Positions 1 through 5,137 of a stretch of 5,137 nucleotides of DNA are shown here, piece by piece. This DNA comes from Octadecabacter sp. Its GTDB lineage: Bacteria > Pseudomonadota > Alphaproteobacteria > Rhodobacterales > Rhodobacteraceae. The stretch's first letter is position 1. Every line of letters starts with the position of its first letter. The stretch covers positions 1 to 5,137 of the forward strand of contig DQCL01000353.1 in the NCBI GenBank assembly GCA_003533975.1, written 5' to 3'. The translations under genes were made by a program, and so were the position numbers. Below the pieces are notes generated by a model. That model had not been told where the DNA came from. It saw nothing but the letters and a program-made list of their open reading frames with translations, and made no database searches.

Positions 1-1032
1 GACAAAGGGGCAGAGCGTCGCGCGAAATTGGCGGCATTGGAAGCAGGCGACATTCACATCCTCGTTGGAACCCATGCGGTGTTCCAAAAGGACGTGGTAT
101 TTGCAGACCTGCGCCTTGCGATCATTGATGAGCAGCATCGTTTTGGCGTCGCACAACGTATGGAGCTAGGTGCAAAAGGCGCTGCTGTTGATGTGTTGGT
201 GATGACAACCACGCCGATCCCGCGATCGCTCGCCTTGGCACAATACGGTGACATGGATGTTAGCGTGCTGGACGAAAAACCGCCGGGCAGGAGCCCTGTG
301 ACGACCGCGCTTGTTGCGACATCAAAGATGGATGCAGTGGTGGATCGTCTTCGTGCGGCCGTGGCTGAAGGTCGACAGTGTTACTGGGTGTGCCCGCTGG
401 TCGAGGAATCCGAGGTCAGCGACAAAACTGCGGCTGAAGAACGCTTTAAGCGGCTGCGGGCTTCTTTAGGGGAAGGCGTTGTTGGCTTGGTTCACGGCCA
501 GATGCCACCCGGTGACAAAGATGCGGCCATGCGTGATTTTGTGAGCGGCCAGACAAAGGTGTTGGTCGCGACCACAGTGATCGAAGTTGGTGTAAACGTG
601 CCCAATGCCTCTATTATGGTGATTGAACGTGCGGAAAGCTTCGGTCTTGCACAGCTTCACCAGTTGCGCGGTCGTGTCGGGCGTGGGGCGGCCAAGTCCA
701 CCTGTCTGTTGATGTATCAGGCACCGCTCTCTGAAAGTGGCCGACAACGACTAGAGATCATGCGCGAAACTGAAGACGGCTTTCGCATTTCTGAAGAGGA
801 CCTCGCAATGCGTGGTGCGGGTGATGTCATTGGCACAGCGCAATCGGGCCTGCCAAGGTTCCGAATTGCTGACCTTGAACGCCAGACCGCACTGATGGCC
901 TTGGCGCAATCAGACGCGCGAAAACTGCTTTTGGATGATCCGACACTGGATTCCGAGCGTGGAACAGCCGCTCGGACGCTTTTATGGCTCATGGAGCAGG
1001 ACAAGGCGATACGTTTAATTTCAGTGGGTTAG
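1..1032 (+). CDS. recG: ATP-dependent DNA helicase RecG, C-terminal half (5' end outside window)
   Basis: RecG is the superfamily 2 helicase that regresses stalled replication forks and unwinds branched DNA such as Holliday junctions and R-loops. The frame is open from base 1, so the first in-frame TTG (28) is internal and not a start. The visible 343 residues hold GTHA (23-26, motif Ib), DEQH (43-46, Walker B/motif II), TTTPIPRSL (69-77, motif III), ATTVIEVGVNVPNA (190-203, motif V) and QLHQLRGRVGRG (218-229, motif VI with arginine fingers). They are followed by RGAGDVIGTAQSG (271-283), which matches the TRG translocation motif that distinguishes RecG from Mfd and PriA. The wedge domain and Walker A lie upstream of the window. 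Full-length RecG is about 690-700 residues, so roughly half is present. The reading frame is intact and ends at TAG. No clear terminator follows, so read-through into the small gene downstream is possible. Confidence 0.97.
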   Translation, partial: DKGAERRAKLAALEAGDIHILVGTHAVFQKDVVFADLRLAIIDEQHRFGVAQRMELGAKGAAVDVLVMTTTPIPRSLALAQYGDMDVSVLDEKPPGRSPVTTALVATSKMDAVVDRLRAAVAEGRQCYWVCPLVEESEVSDKTAAEERFKRLRASLGEGVVGLVHGQMPPGDKDAAMRDFVSGQTKVLVATTVIEVGVNVPNASIMVIERAESFGLAQLHQLRGRVGRGAAKSTCLLMYQAPLSESGRQRLEIMRETEDGFRISEEDLAMRGAGDVIGTAQSGLPRFRIADLERQTALMALAQSDARKLLLDDPTLDSERGTAARTLLWLMEQDKAIRLISVG

Positions 1033-1041
1033 TGGTTTTTG

Positions 1042-1113
1042 GAACATTTTGTTCACTTTTGTTCTCAAAAAGTTCTTGCATTCCGGTTTGGTTAATGAGA
1101 ACAAAGGGGCAAC
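1042..1113 (+). promoter_or_regulatory. Candidate LexA (SOS) operator region with phased GTTC half-sites
   Basis: The core is GTTCTCAAAAAGTTC at 1061-1075, an exact GTTC-N7-GTTC direct repeat. That is the published alphaproteobacterial LexA box architecture, unlike the CTGT-N8-ACAG box of Escherichia coli. Further half-sites surround it: GAAC at 1042-1045, GTTC at 1051-1054 (ten bases before the core) and GAAC-N7-CAAC at 1099-1113, one base off a second box. TTTGTTCTCA (1058-1067) recurs as an exact inverted copy at 1096-1105. The region lies 67 bases or more upstream of the small membrane gene start, where a repressor would be expected to block a promoter. I could not assign convincing -35 and -10 elements. 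LexA binding is inferred from the motif. Confidence 0.62.
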
Positions 1114-1128
1114 AAAGAGAACATCACT

Positions 1129-1134
1129 GAGGAG
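1129..1134 (+). promoter_or_regulatory. Ribosome binding site GAGGAG of the small membrane gene
   Basis: GAGGAG lies seven bases before the ATG at 1142 and is strongly complementary to the 16S rRNA 3' end. It decides the start. The longer open frame from the ATG-like codon at 1049 would run through the candidate SOS operator and would lack such a site. Confidence 0.8.
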
Positions 1135-1141
1135 CAGCAAC

Positions 1142-1264
1142 ATGGCCAAAGAAATCAAAAGCGTACTGAAACGGTCTTCGGACACGATTATCGCAGATGC
1201 GCTCGGTATGGCGGCCCTTGTTGTGATGCTTTTCGCGGCCCTGAGCCTTCCTAACGTTATCTAA
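1142..1264 (+). CDS. Small single-span membrane protein, putative SOS-regulated (40 aa)
   Basis: I do not recognise a named family. The 40-residue product starts MAKEIKSVLKRSSD, a short basic, probably amphipathic segment (Lys3, Lys6, Lys10, Arg11). A hydrophobic stretch from about residue 20 to 36 (ALGMAALVVMLFAALSL) follows and ends PNVI. One inner-membrane helix with the N-terminus in the cytoplasm is the natural reading by the positive-inside rule. The ATG at 1142 has GAGGAG at ideal spacing, and the frame also opens upstream to 1049 but without ribosome-binding support. The gene sits 109 bases after recG on the same strand, behind a GTTC-N7-GTTC box. Small SOS-induced membrane peptides include Caulobacter SidA (division inhibitor) and E. 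coli TisB (toxin). The resemblance here is in size, topology and operator only. Alternatives are a constitutive small membrane subunit or a non-coding stretch. Coding is likely; function is unknown. Confidence 0.75.
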   Translation: MAKEIKSVLKRSSDTIIADALGMAALVVMLFAALSLPNVI

Positions 1265-1416
1265 CCTTTCTGTCTGTCTACCTTCGCGTTTCGTGCCGGC
1301 ATCCCAGATCTTCTGTCCCAACTACGATCTGTTTTTAGTCCGACACTGCCTGTCATCGACCAATCGAGAGCCTGCCTTTCTCGCATAACGCCGGTCCCAC
1401 ACGAAACGCATATCTG
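1265..1416 (+). ncRNA. Possible structured 3' UTR or small RNA upstream of the terminator
   Basis: No protein gene is credible here on either strand. Hand folding of the plus-strand RNA gives a long-range stem pairing 1286-1295 with 1400-1409 (ten perfect pairs), extended by 1296-1300 with 1390-1394 (five pairs) across a five-base bulge. Inside it lie CAGATC/GATCTG (1305-1310 with 1326-1331), GACA/TGTC (1342-1345 with 1351-1354) and CGAGA/TCTCG (1365-1369 with 1379-1383). A strong terminator follows at once. CTGTCCC appears in the first internal loop (1313-1319) and again in the terminator loop (1430-1436). This could be the long 3' UTR of the small membrane gene, a processed 3'-derived RNA, or an independent small RNA. 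I found no convincing promoter of its own and match it to no known family. Confidence 0.4.
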
Positions 1417-1460
1417 CCGCCACTTTCCACTGTCCCGGAAAGTGGCGGTTTTTCTTTTTT
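1417..1460 (+). terminator. Strong rho-independent terminator, rightward
   Basis: CCGCCACTTTCC (1417-1428) pairs perfectly with GGAAAGTGGCGG (1437-1448) around the eight-base loop ACTGTCCC, followed by T5-C-T6 (1449-1460). The T-tract is only on the plus-strand side, so it ends rightward transcription from the recG/small-gene side, about 150 bases past the small gene's stop. On the minus strand the hairpin lacks a following U-tract, so it is a poor terminator for the Fe-S scaffold gene that ends at 1470. Confidence 0.93.
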
Positions 1461-1469
1461 GGCAGGGCG

Positions 1470-1913
1470 TTAGGACGATGTTGCGTCGGCAAGGGCATCC
1501 AAAGTGGCGTCAAACGCAAGCAGGATAGACGCATGGCGGTTTTTGTATTCTGATGCGGGGCCAAGCACCTCGAGGCCATCGAACGGCGCATCTGGCGTTG
1601 GACCATCTGATTTCAACATCGCAAAAAGCTGATCGCGCCCATGCTGCACTTCGGCTTGGGTGCACCCAATGATATTCTTGCCAACAACAGCGGCAGATGC
1701 TTGGCCCAATGCACAGGCTTTGACGTCTTGCCCGAATTCCGTGATCTGACCGTCCTGAAGCTTTAAGTCCACGGTTACAGTGGACCCACACAGCGGTGAG
1801 CGCCGCTTGGCCGTGCCATCAGGGGCATCTAGACGCGTGCGATGTGGAATATCCGCCGCCAAACCGAGGATACGGGTGGAATAGAGTTTGATCAGGTCTG
1901 TATCAGCGGACAT
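1470..1913 (-). CDS. NifU/IscU-type iron-sulfur cluster assembly scaffold homologue
   Basis: This 147-residue protein has the NifU N-terminal/SufU fold pattern. It opens with LIKLYSTRIL (7-16), then SPLCGSTVTVDL (39-50) with the first family cysteine Cys42, then KACALGQASA (65-74) with the second, Cys67. The C-terminal helix EYKNRHASILLAFDA (122-136) aligns with the IscU segment HCSIL, but the third cysteine is alanine (Ala128). The aspartate that normally follows CG is serine (Ser44). Canonical IscU/SufU uses three cysteines plus that aspartate to build a [2Fe-2S] cluster, so this member may carry clusters differently or have another role. It has no cysteine desulfurase neighbour. It starts at ATG 1913 behind a weak GAGAAAG and diverges from hisI. 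The family placement is firm; a true scaffold function is inferred. Confidence 0.88.
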   Translation of the reverse strand: MSADTDLIKLYSTRILGLAADIPHRTRLDAPDGTAKRRSPLCGSTVTVDLKLQDGQITEFGQDVKACALGQASAAVVGKNIIGCTQAEVQHGRDQLFAMLKSDGPTPDAPFDGLEVLGPASEYKNRHASILLAFDATLDALADATSS

Positions 1914-1982
1914 AGGTTTACTTTCTCGACGTGTTCTTCATAGATAGGCCCGCGTAGCCAACTTACCAAAGGAAAACCAGTC
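1914..1982. promoter_or_regulatory. Divergent intergenic region between Fe-S scaffold gene and hisI
   Basis: These 69 bases separate two divergent starts and should hold both promoters. On the plus strand AAAGGA (1968-1973) serves as the hisI ribosome binding site, nine bases before its ATG. TTTACT (1917-1922) with TAGATA (1941-1946) is a weak possible -35/-10 pair for hisI with an 18-base spacer. On the minus strand GAGAAAG (1921-1927) precedes the scaffold gene start. No operator, attenuator or leader peptide for histidine control is visible. Confidence 0.4.
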
Positions 1983-2342
1983 ATGTCTTTCGATCCATCA
2001 ACATTGACCTATGATTCCAATGGTTTGATCCCTTGCATTGCGCAACAAGAAAGCACCGGCGAGGTGCTGATGATGGCGTGGATGAACGCGGACGCGGTTG
2101 CCCAGACCCTTGCAACAAAGCACGTTACCTATTGGTCGCGCTCGCGCCAAGCGTTCTGGATCAAGGGCGAGACCTCAGGCCATACGCAAGAACTGGTTGA
2201 TTTACGCGTTGATTGCGATCGTGACTGCCTGTTGGCTATCGTGCGTCAAACGGGGGCGGCATGTCATACAAACCGTCGCGTTTGCTTCTACACTTCTGTT
2301 GTTGACGGTGAAGAGGTCGAACTGATGGCGCCAATGACCTAA
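1983..2342 (+). CDS. hisI: Phosphoribosyl-AMP cyclohydrolase HisI
   Basis: HisI catalyses the third step of histidine synthesis, hydrolytic opening of the adenine ring of phosphoribosyl-AMP to give ProFAR, in the cytoplasm. The 119-residue length fits the stand-alone enzyme. There is no fused HisE pyrophosphohydrolase domain, as is usual in alphaproteobacteria. Family landmarks are GEVLMMAWMN (26-35), YWSRSRQ (50-56), WIKGETSGHTQ (59-69), the DCDRD metal motif (77-81) and GAACHTNRRVCF (91-102). Cys78, Cys94 and Cys101 are the expected zinc ligands and Asp77, Asp79 and Asp81 the expected magnesium ligands. All are present, so the enzyme should be active. The ATG at 1983 has AAAGGA upstream. 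The other his genes are not nearby. The stop codon overlaps the gluQ stop on the other strand. Confidence 0.97.
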   Translation: MSFDPSTLTYDSNGLIPCIAQQESTGEVLMMAWMNADAVAQTLATKHVTYWSRSRQAFWIKGETSGHTQELVDLRVDCDRDCLLAIVRQTGAACHTNRRVCFYTSVVDGEEVELMAPMT

Positions 2343-3223
2343 AGCCCGACCATCGCACGGATATCTTCCGGCGTTGCACCGTCATCACGAAACTTCGAAA
2401 TTGCGCGGGCGTCATCCCGTTTGGCAAGGCGCTTCCCTGTATCGTCGCGGACCAGTTTGTGGTGATGATACACAGGTGTGGGCAGTTTCAGCACGTGTTG
2501 TAAAATGACGTGGATTTTGGTGGCTTCGAACAGATCTTGGCCGCGGACGACATGGGTGATGCCCTGCGCTGCGTCATCCAGAACCACCGATAAATGATAA
2601 GATGTGCCCATGTCGCGGCGGGCAAGAACGATGTCGCCAATGGTGTCGATGGCCTCTTGTGTGCTGAACTCAATTTGCCCTGTCTCACCGTTTGGGCCTT
2701 GGCCTGTTTCATGGAACGAAAGACCGTTCCCGCCGGTAAGTGCGCTCCCTTGTTTGCGCGCCACCGTGTCCATTAGCAGGCGGATAGCGGCGTCTTCGGG
2801 CATCTGGACGGTGCCGGACTGGTTTGTATTGGCGCGGCAGGTGCCTGGGTAGATGAACCCGTCGGGGCCCGTTGTGGGGGCAGCGCCTTCTTGTGGGGCA
2901 GACATGGCGTCCTGAATGTCACGACGGCTACAGTTACAGGCAAATGCGTACCCGTGGTTCCAAAGCCAACGCAGCTTGTCGCGATAAACGTCTAATCGAT
3001 CAGATTGGCGCATGACCGGGGTAGGCCACCACAGGCCGAGCCACTTTAGATCATCATATATCTGGGCTTCCCATTCTGGACGCGCGCGGCTTTGGTCAAT
3101 GTCTTCAATGCGAAGCAGAAACTCACCACCGTTTTCCATCGCCATGTCGTGGGCGACCAGCGCAGAGTAAGCATGTCCAAGGTGTAACGGACCCGTCGGG
3201 GACGGTGCAAAACGGGTGATCAT
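2339..3223 (-). CDS. gluQ: Glutamyl-Q tRNA(Asp) synthetase GluQ (YadB)
   Basis: GluQ is a truncated glutamyl-tRNA synthetase paralogue. It activates glutamate without tRNA and attaches it to queuosine-34 in the anticodon of tRNA-Asp. The 294-residue protein has the catalytic domain only and lacks the anticodon-binding domain of GltX. Visible are FAPSPTGPLHLGH (5-17, HIGH-type motif), RIEDID (38-43), the zinc site Cys96-x-Cys98 with Tyr125-x3-Cys129, the glutamate and adenylate region SYHLSVVLDD (208-217), HVVRGQDL (224-231) and KRLAKRD (264-270, KMSKS-type loop). It is the last gene of the leftward trmFO cluster. Its ATG overlaps the methyltransferase stop as ATGA, and no Shine-Dalgarno sequence precedes it, so translation probably depends on reinitiation. 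No terminator is visible after its stop, which lies inside the hisI stop. Confidence 0.96.
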   Translation of the reverse strand: MITRFAPSPTGPLHLGHAYSALVAHDMAMENGGEFLLRIEDIDQSRARPEWEAQIYDDLKWLGLWWPTPVMRQSDRLDVYRDKLRWLWNHGYAFACNCSRRDIQDAMSAPQEGAAPTTGPDGFIYPGTCRANTNQSGTVQMPEDAAIRLLMDTVARKQGSALTGGNGLSFHETGQGPNGETGQIEFSTQEAIDTIGDIVLARRDMGTSYHLSVVLDDAAQGITHVVRGQDLFEATKIHVILQHVLKLPTPVYHHHKLVRDDTGKRLAKRDDARAISKFRDDGATPEDIRAMVGL

Positions 3224-3849
3224 ATGCGGCGAAGGACGATCACGTCAGCCCCTGTCACTTTCTCGTTTAGATGTGGGCCATTTTCGCGGAAAACTTCTGC
3301 TGCGGTGCCATTGGACAGCACATCATTCAGGGCGCTCATGTAGCTTTCATCCAATAGTGTGGGGTCATTGTAGCTGAACGCGAGGAGGCCGCCGGGCGCG
3401 AGGGCATCGGCAAGCACGCCGAGGAGCTCAGGCGGCGCCGCACCGAGCGAAATGACCCCAGTCGCGACGATTACCCCATAGTCCCCCGGTTTGACGTCAA
3501 TTTTGCCAACAGTGCCAAGCCAGAGCTTTCGATATAGCGGCCCGTCGGGGCCATTCTTTTCTTTGGCATGTGCAAGCATTTCTGGTGAAATGTCAGTGCC
3601 GTCGATTGCGGTAAACCCCTGTTTCTTTAAGGCAATACCGGACAATCCCGTCCCACAGCCGAAATCAAGAACCGGCTGGTTCAGATCAGGAACCTGCGAA
3701 AGCAGAGCTTCGGCAATACGGTCAGGCGTGGCATACGCCATCGCTGTAATGTCGTCCTCGTAGGTGTCGGCCCAATCCGCATAAAGCTTACGCGTTTCAC
3801 CGACGCTACGTGGCGCCCAAACCTTTGCTATCGTTTTCTTATCGACCAT
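3220..3849 (-). CDS. Class I SAM-dependent methyltransferase, METTL27/WBSCR27-like
   Basis: The 209-residue protein has a seven-strand Rossmann methyltransferase pattern. An N-terminal helix RKLYADWADTYEDDI (20-34) is typical of the METTL27/WBSCR27-like group. Motif I is VLDFGCGTGLSGIAL (near 60-74, the SAM glycine loop). The acidic post-I strand is IDGTDISPEML (near 82-92, Asp for the ribose hydroxyls). DYGVIVATGVISLG (near 123-136) is motif II, and LAPGGLLAFSYND (near 150-162) is motif III. No target-recognition domain for DNA is seen, so automated labels such as DNA methyltransferase would be unsupported. The substrate is unknown. It lies 43 bases after trmFO and overlaps gluQ by four bases, so it sits inside a tRNA-modification cluster; an RNA or small-molecule target is possible. 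The ATG at 3849 has only a weak AGGC upstream. Confidence 0.85.
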   Translation of the reverse strand: MVDKKTIAKVWAPRSVGETRKLYADWADTYEDDITAMAYATPDRIAEALLSQVPDLNQPVLDFGCGTGLSGIALKKQGFTAIDGTDISPEMLAHAKEKNGPDGPLYRKLWLGTVGKIDVKPGDYGVIVATGVISLGAAPPELLGVLADALAPGGLLAFSYNDPTLLDESYMSALNDVLSNGTAAEVFRENGPHLNEKVTGADVIVLRRI

Positions 3850-3892
3850 AAAGCTAGCCTAATCGCGCCCAGTGGGGTGCGTCCAGTGTGGA

Positions 3893-5137
3893 TTAACCAA
3901 GCCACGCTTTCCAATCGAGTTTGGCGCGATCTGTGTATGCTTTGTAGCGGTCTTTGCGCCCGCGTCGGCCCGATTTGAGGCCCTCAACAGGTGGAAACAG
4001 CCCGAAATTGACGTTCATTGGCTGGAACGTCTTTGCGTCAGCACCACCCGTAATATGGGTGACGAGTGCGCCTGTGGCTGTGGTGTTTGGGACTGCGTCA
4101 AGGGTTTCACCGCGCAATTCAGCAGCCGCCAGACGACCGGCAAGCAGTCCCATAGCGGCACTTTCGACATAGCCTTCAACGCCTGTGATCTGACCCGCAA
4201 ACCGAATATTCGGTTTGGTTCTCAGGCGCATCTGGTCATCCAGCAAGGTGGGTGAGTTCAGGAATGTGTTGCGGTGGATGCCACCAAGTCGTGCAAAGTT
4301 CGCGTTTTCAAGACCTGGAATGCGTTTGAAAACATCGACTTGCGCACCGTACTTCATTTTCGTTTGGAAGCCGACGATATTGTAAAGCGTGCCCAAGGCG
4401 TTGTCGCGGCGTAGCTGCACCACGGCATAGGGTTTGTTTTGTGGGTCGTGCTCATTGGTCAGGCCAACAGGTTTCATCGGACCAAAGCGCAGGGTCTCAC
4501 GGCCTCGTTCGGCCATGACCTCAATCGGAAGGCAGCCATCGAAGTAACCCGCTGTTTCGCCTTCTTTAAATTCGGTTTTATCAGCAGCAAGAAGGGCGTC
4601 GATGAAACCTTCGTAGTCTTCCTTGGTCATCGGGCAGTTGAGGTAGGCGGTGCGTTCTTCCTCAGTCTCGCCTTTGTCATAGCGCGATTGCATCCACGCT
4701 TTGCTCATATCGATGCTGTCATGGTAAATAATTGGCGCGATGGCGTCGAAAAACGCCAAGGCTTCAGCACCGGTTTCCGCCGCGATGGCGTCGGCGAGTT
4801 TGCCAGATGTCAGCGGTCCTGTTGCTATAATCCACTGACCACTATCAGGTAGTGCATCAATTTCTTCGTATGAAACCGATATGTTAGGGTGTGAAGTTAA
4901 TGCAGAAGTTACAGCCTCGGAAAACGGATCACGATCAACTGCCAACGCGCCACCAGCCGGCAATTTGTGTTGGTCTGCAGTTGTCATGATGATCCCACCA
5001 GCCGCACGCATTTCCCAATGCAGCAATCCGACGGCGTTTTGTTCATCATCATCAGAGCGGAACGAGTTTGAACACACCATTTCAGCCAAGTTGCCTGTGC
5101 GGTGAGCAAAGGTTTCGACCTTCGGGCGCATCTCATG
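3893..5137 (-). CDS. trmFO: Methylenetetrahydrofolate-tRNA-(uracil-5-)-methyltransferase TrmFO, N-terminus outside window
   Basis: TrmFO makes 5-methyluridine at position 54 of the tRNA T-loop, taking carbon from methylenetetrahydrofolate and electrons from FADH2, in place of SAM-dependent TrmA. The frame is open to the right edge and reads HEMRPK at the cut, so the ATG at 5131 is the internal Met of the family motif EMRP and not a start. About 30-35 residues with the GxGxxG FAD loop are missing. Counting from the edge His as residue 1, the visible 414 residues include [14 protein letters not shown] (16-29) with conserved Cys22, the segment [20 protein letters not shown] (199-218) with conserved Cys202, FGPMKPVGL (218-226), [14 protein letters not shown] (283-296), and [18 protein letters not shown] (313-330), the second FAD-contact region. 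Both cysteines important for catalysis are present. It heads the trmFO-methyltransferase-gluQ cluster as seen here. Confidence 0.96.
   Translation of the reverse strand, partial: HEMRPKVETFAHRTGNLAEMVCSNSFRSDDDEQNAVGLLHWEMRAAGGIIMTTADQHKLPAGGALAVDRDPFSEAVTSALTSHPNISVSYEEIDALPDSGQWIIATGPLTSGKLADAIAAETGAEALAFFDAIAPIIYHDSIDMSKAWMQSRYDKGETEEERTAYLNCPMTKEDYEGFIDALLAADKTEFKEGETAGYFDGCLPIEVMAERGRETLRFGPMKPVGLTNEHDPQNKPYAVVQLRRDNALGTLYNIVGFQTKMKYGAQVDVFKRIPGLENANFARLGGIHRNTFLNSPTLLDDQMRLRTKPNIRFAGQITGVEGYVESAAMGLLAGRLAAAELRGETLDAVPNTTATGALVTHITGGADAKTFQPMNVNFGLFPPVEGLKSGRRGRKDRYKAYTDRAKLDWKAWLG

Noticed and set aside
1032..1060. GAAC-ATTTT-GTTC hairpin followed by T-rich sequence as a recG terminator
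   Set aside because: The stem is only four base pairs and AT-rich, and the following bases are not a clean T-run. It is better explained as part of the half-site cluster.
1204..1263. Promoter for an independent small RNA, using TATCTA at 1258-1263 as -10
   Set aside because: The position expected for the -35 element (1234-1240) is GC-rich and has no match to TTGACA.
1049..1264. A 71-residue version of the small plus-strand gene
   Set aside because: The extra 31 codons run through the GTTC/GAAC half-site region and there is no ribosome binding site at 1049. The ATG at 1142 has GAGGAG at proper spacing and gives a sensible membrane peptide.
1322..1606. Minus-strand open frame of 94 codons across the terminator
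   Set aside because: It overlaps the Fe-S scaffold gene in another frame and reads through the terminator hairpin. The product is arginine-rich, with no domain and no ribosome binding site.
3850..3892. Repeated CCAGTGKGG (3869-3877 and 3883-3891) as a terminator or operator between trmFO and the methyltransferase
   Set aside because: There are two short, imperfect copies. No stable hairpin and no T-run follow on either strand, so chance similarity is enough to explain them.
3893..4255. Plus-strand frame of 127 codons and other plus-strand frames inside trmFO
   Set aside because: They are antisense shadows of the well-conserved trmFO frame and lack any recognisable protein pattern.

Overview
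The window looks like core chromosome from an alphaproteobacterium, most likely the Rhodobacterales (Roseobacter group). Three things point there: the RecG, HisI, GluQ and TrmFO sequences; TrmFO as the folate-dependent T54 enzyme next to GluQ; and a GTTC-N7-GTTC motif matching the alphaproteobacterial LexA operator. The taxonomic call is inference from remembered family patterns, not from a search. I see no insertion sequence, integrase, CRISPR array, tRNA or rRNA.

Layout. Positions 1-1032 (+) are the C-terminal half of recG, cut at the left edge. Positions 1033-1141 are a short spacer dense in GTTC/GAAC half-sites, including a GTTC-N7-GTTC box. It leads into a 40-codon gene (1142-1264, +) with a good ribosome binding site that encodes a single-span membrane peptide. 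Positions 1265-1460 hold no protein gene but can fold into a multi-stem RNA closed by a 10+5 bp stem. That fold ends in a very strong rho-independent terminator reading rightward. Positions 1470-1913 (-) encode a NifU/IscU-type Fe-S scaffold homologue. Divergent from it is hisI (1983-2342, +), which meets gluQ tail to tail with overlapping stop codons. Positions 2339-5137 (-) form a three-gene leftward cluster: trmFO (start cut off at the right edge), then a class I methyltransferase, then gluQ. The last two overlap by ATGA.

Functions. RecG remodels stalled forks, and the small gene next to it carries an apparent SOS operator. This makes it a candidate DNA-damage-induced membrane peptide, comparable in design (not in demonstrated homology) to Caulobacter SidA or enterobacterial TisB. 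trmFO and gluQ both modify tRNA (T54 of the T-loop and queuosine-34 of tRNA-Asp), so the methyltransferase between them may also act on tRNA or translation, although its family (METTL27/WBSCR27-like) has no settled substrate. hisI is ordinary histidine biosynthesis. The most unusual part of the window is 1033-1460: the SOS-box, small membrane peptide and structured terminator-tailed RNA unit.
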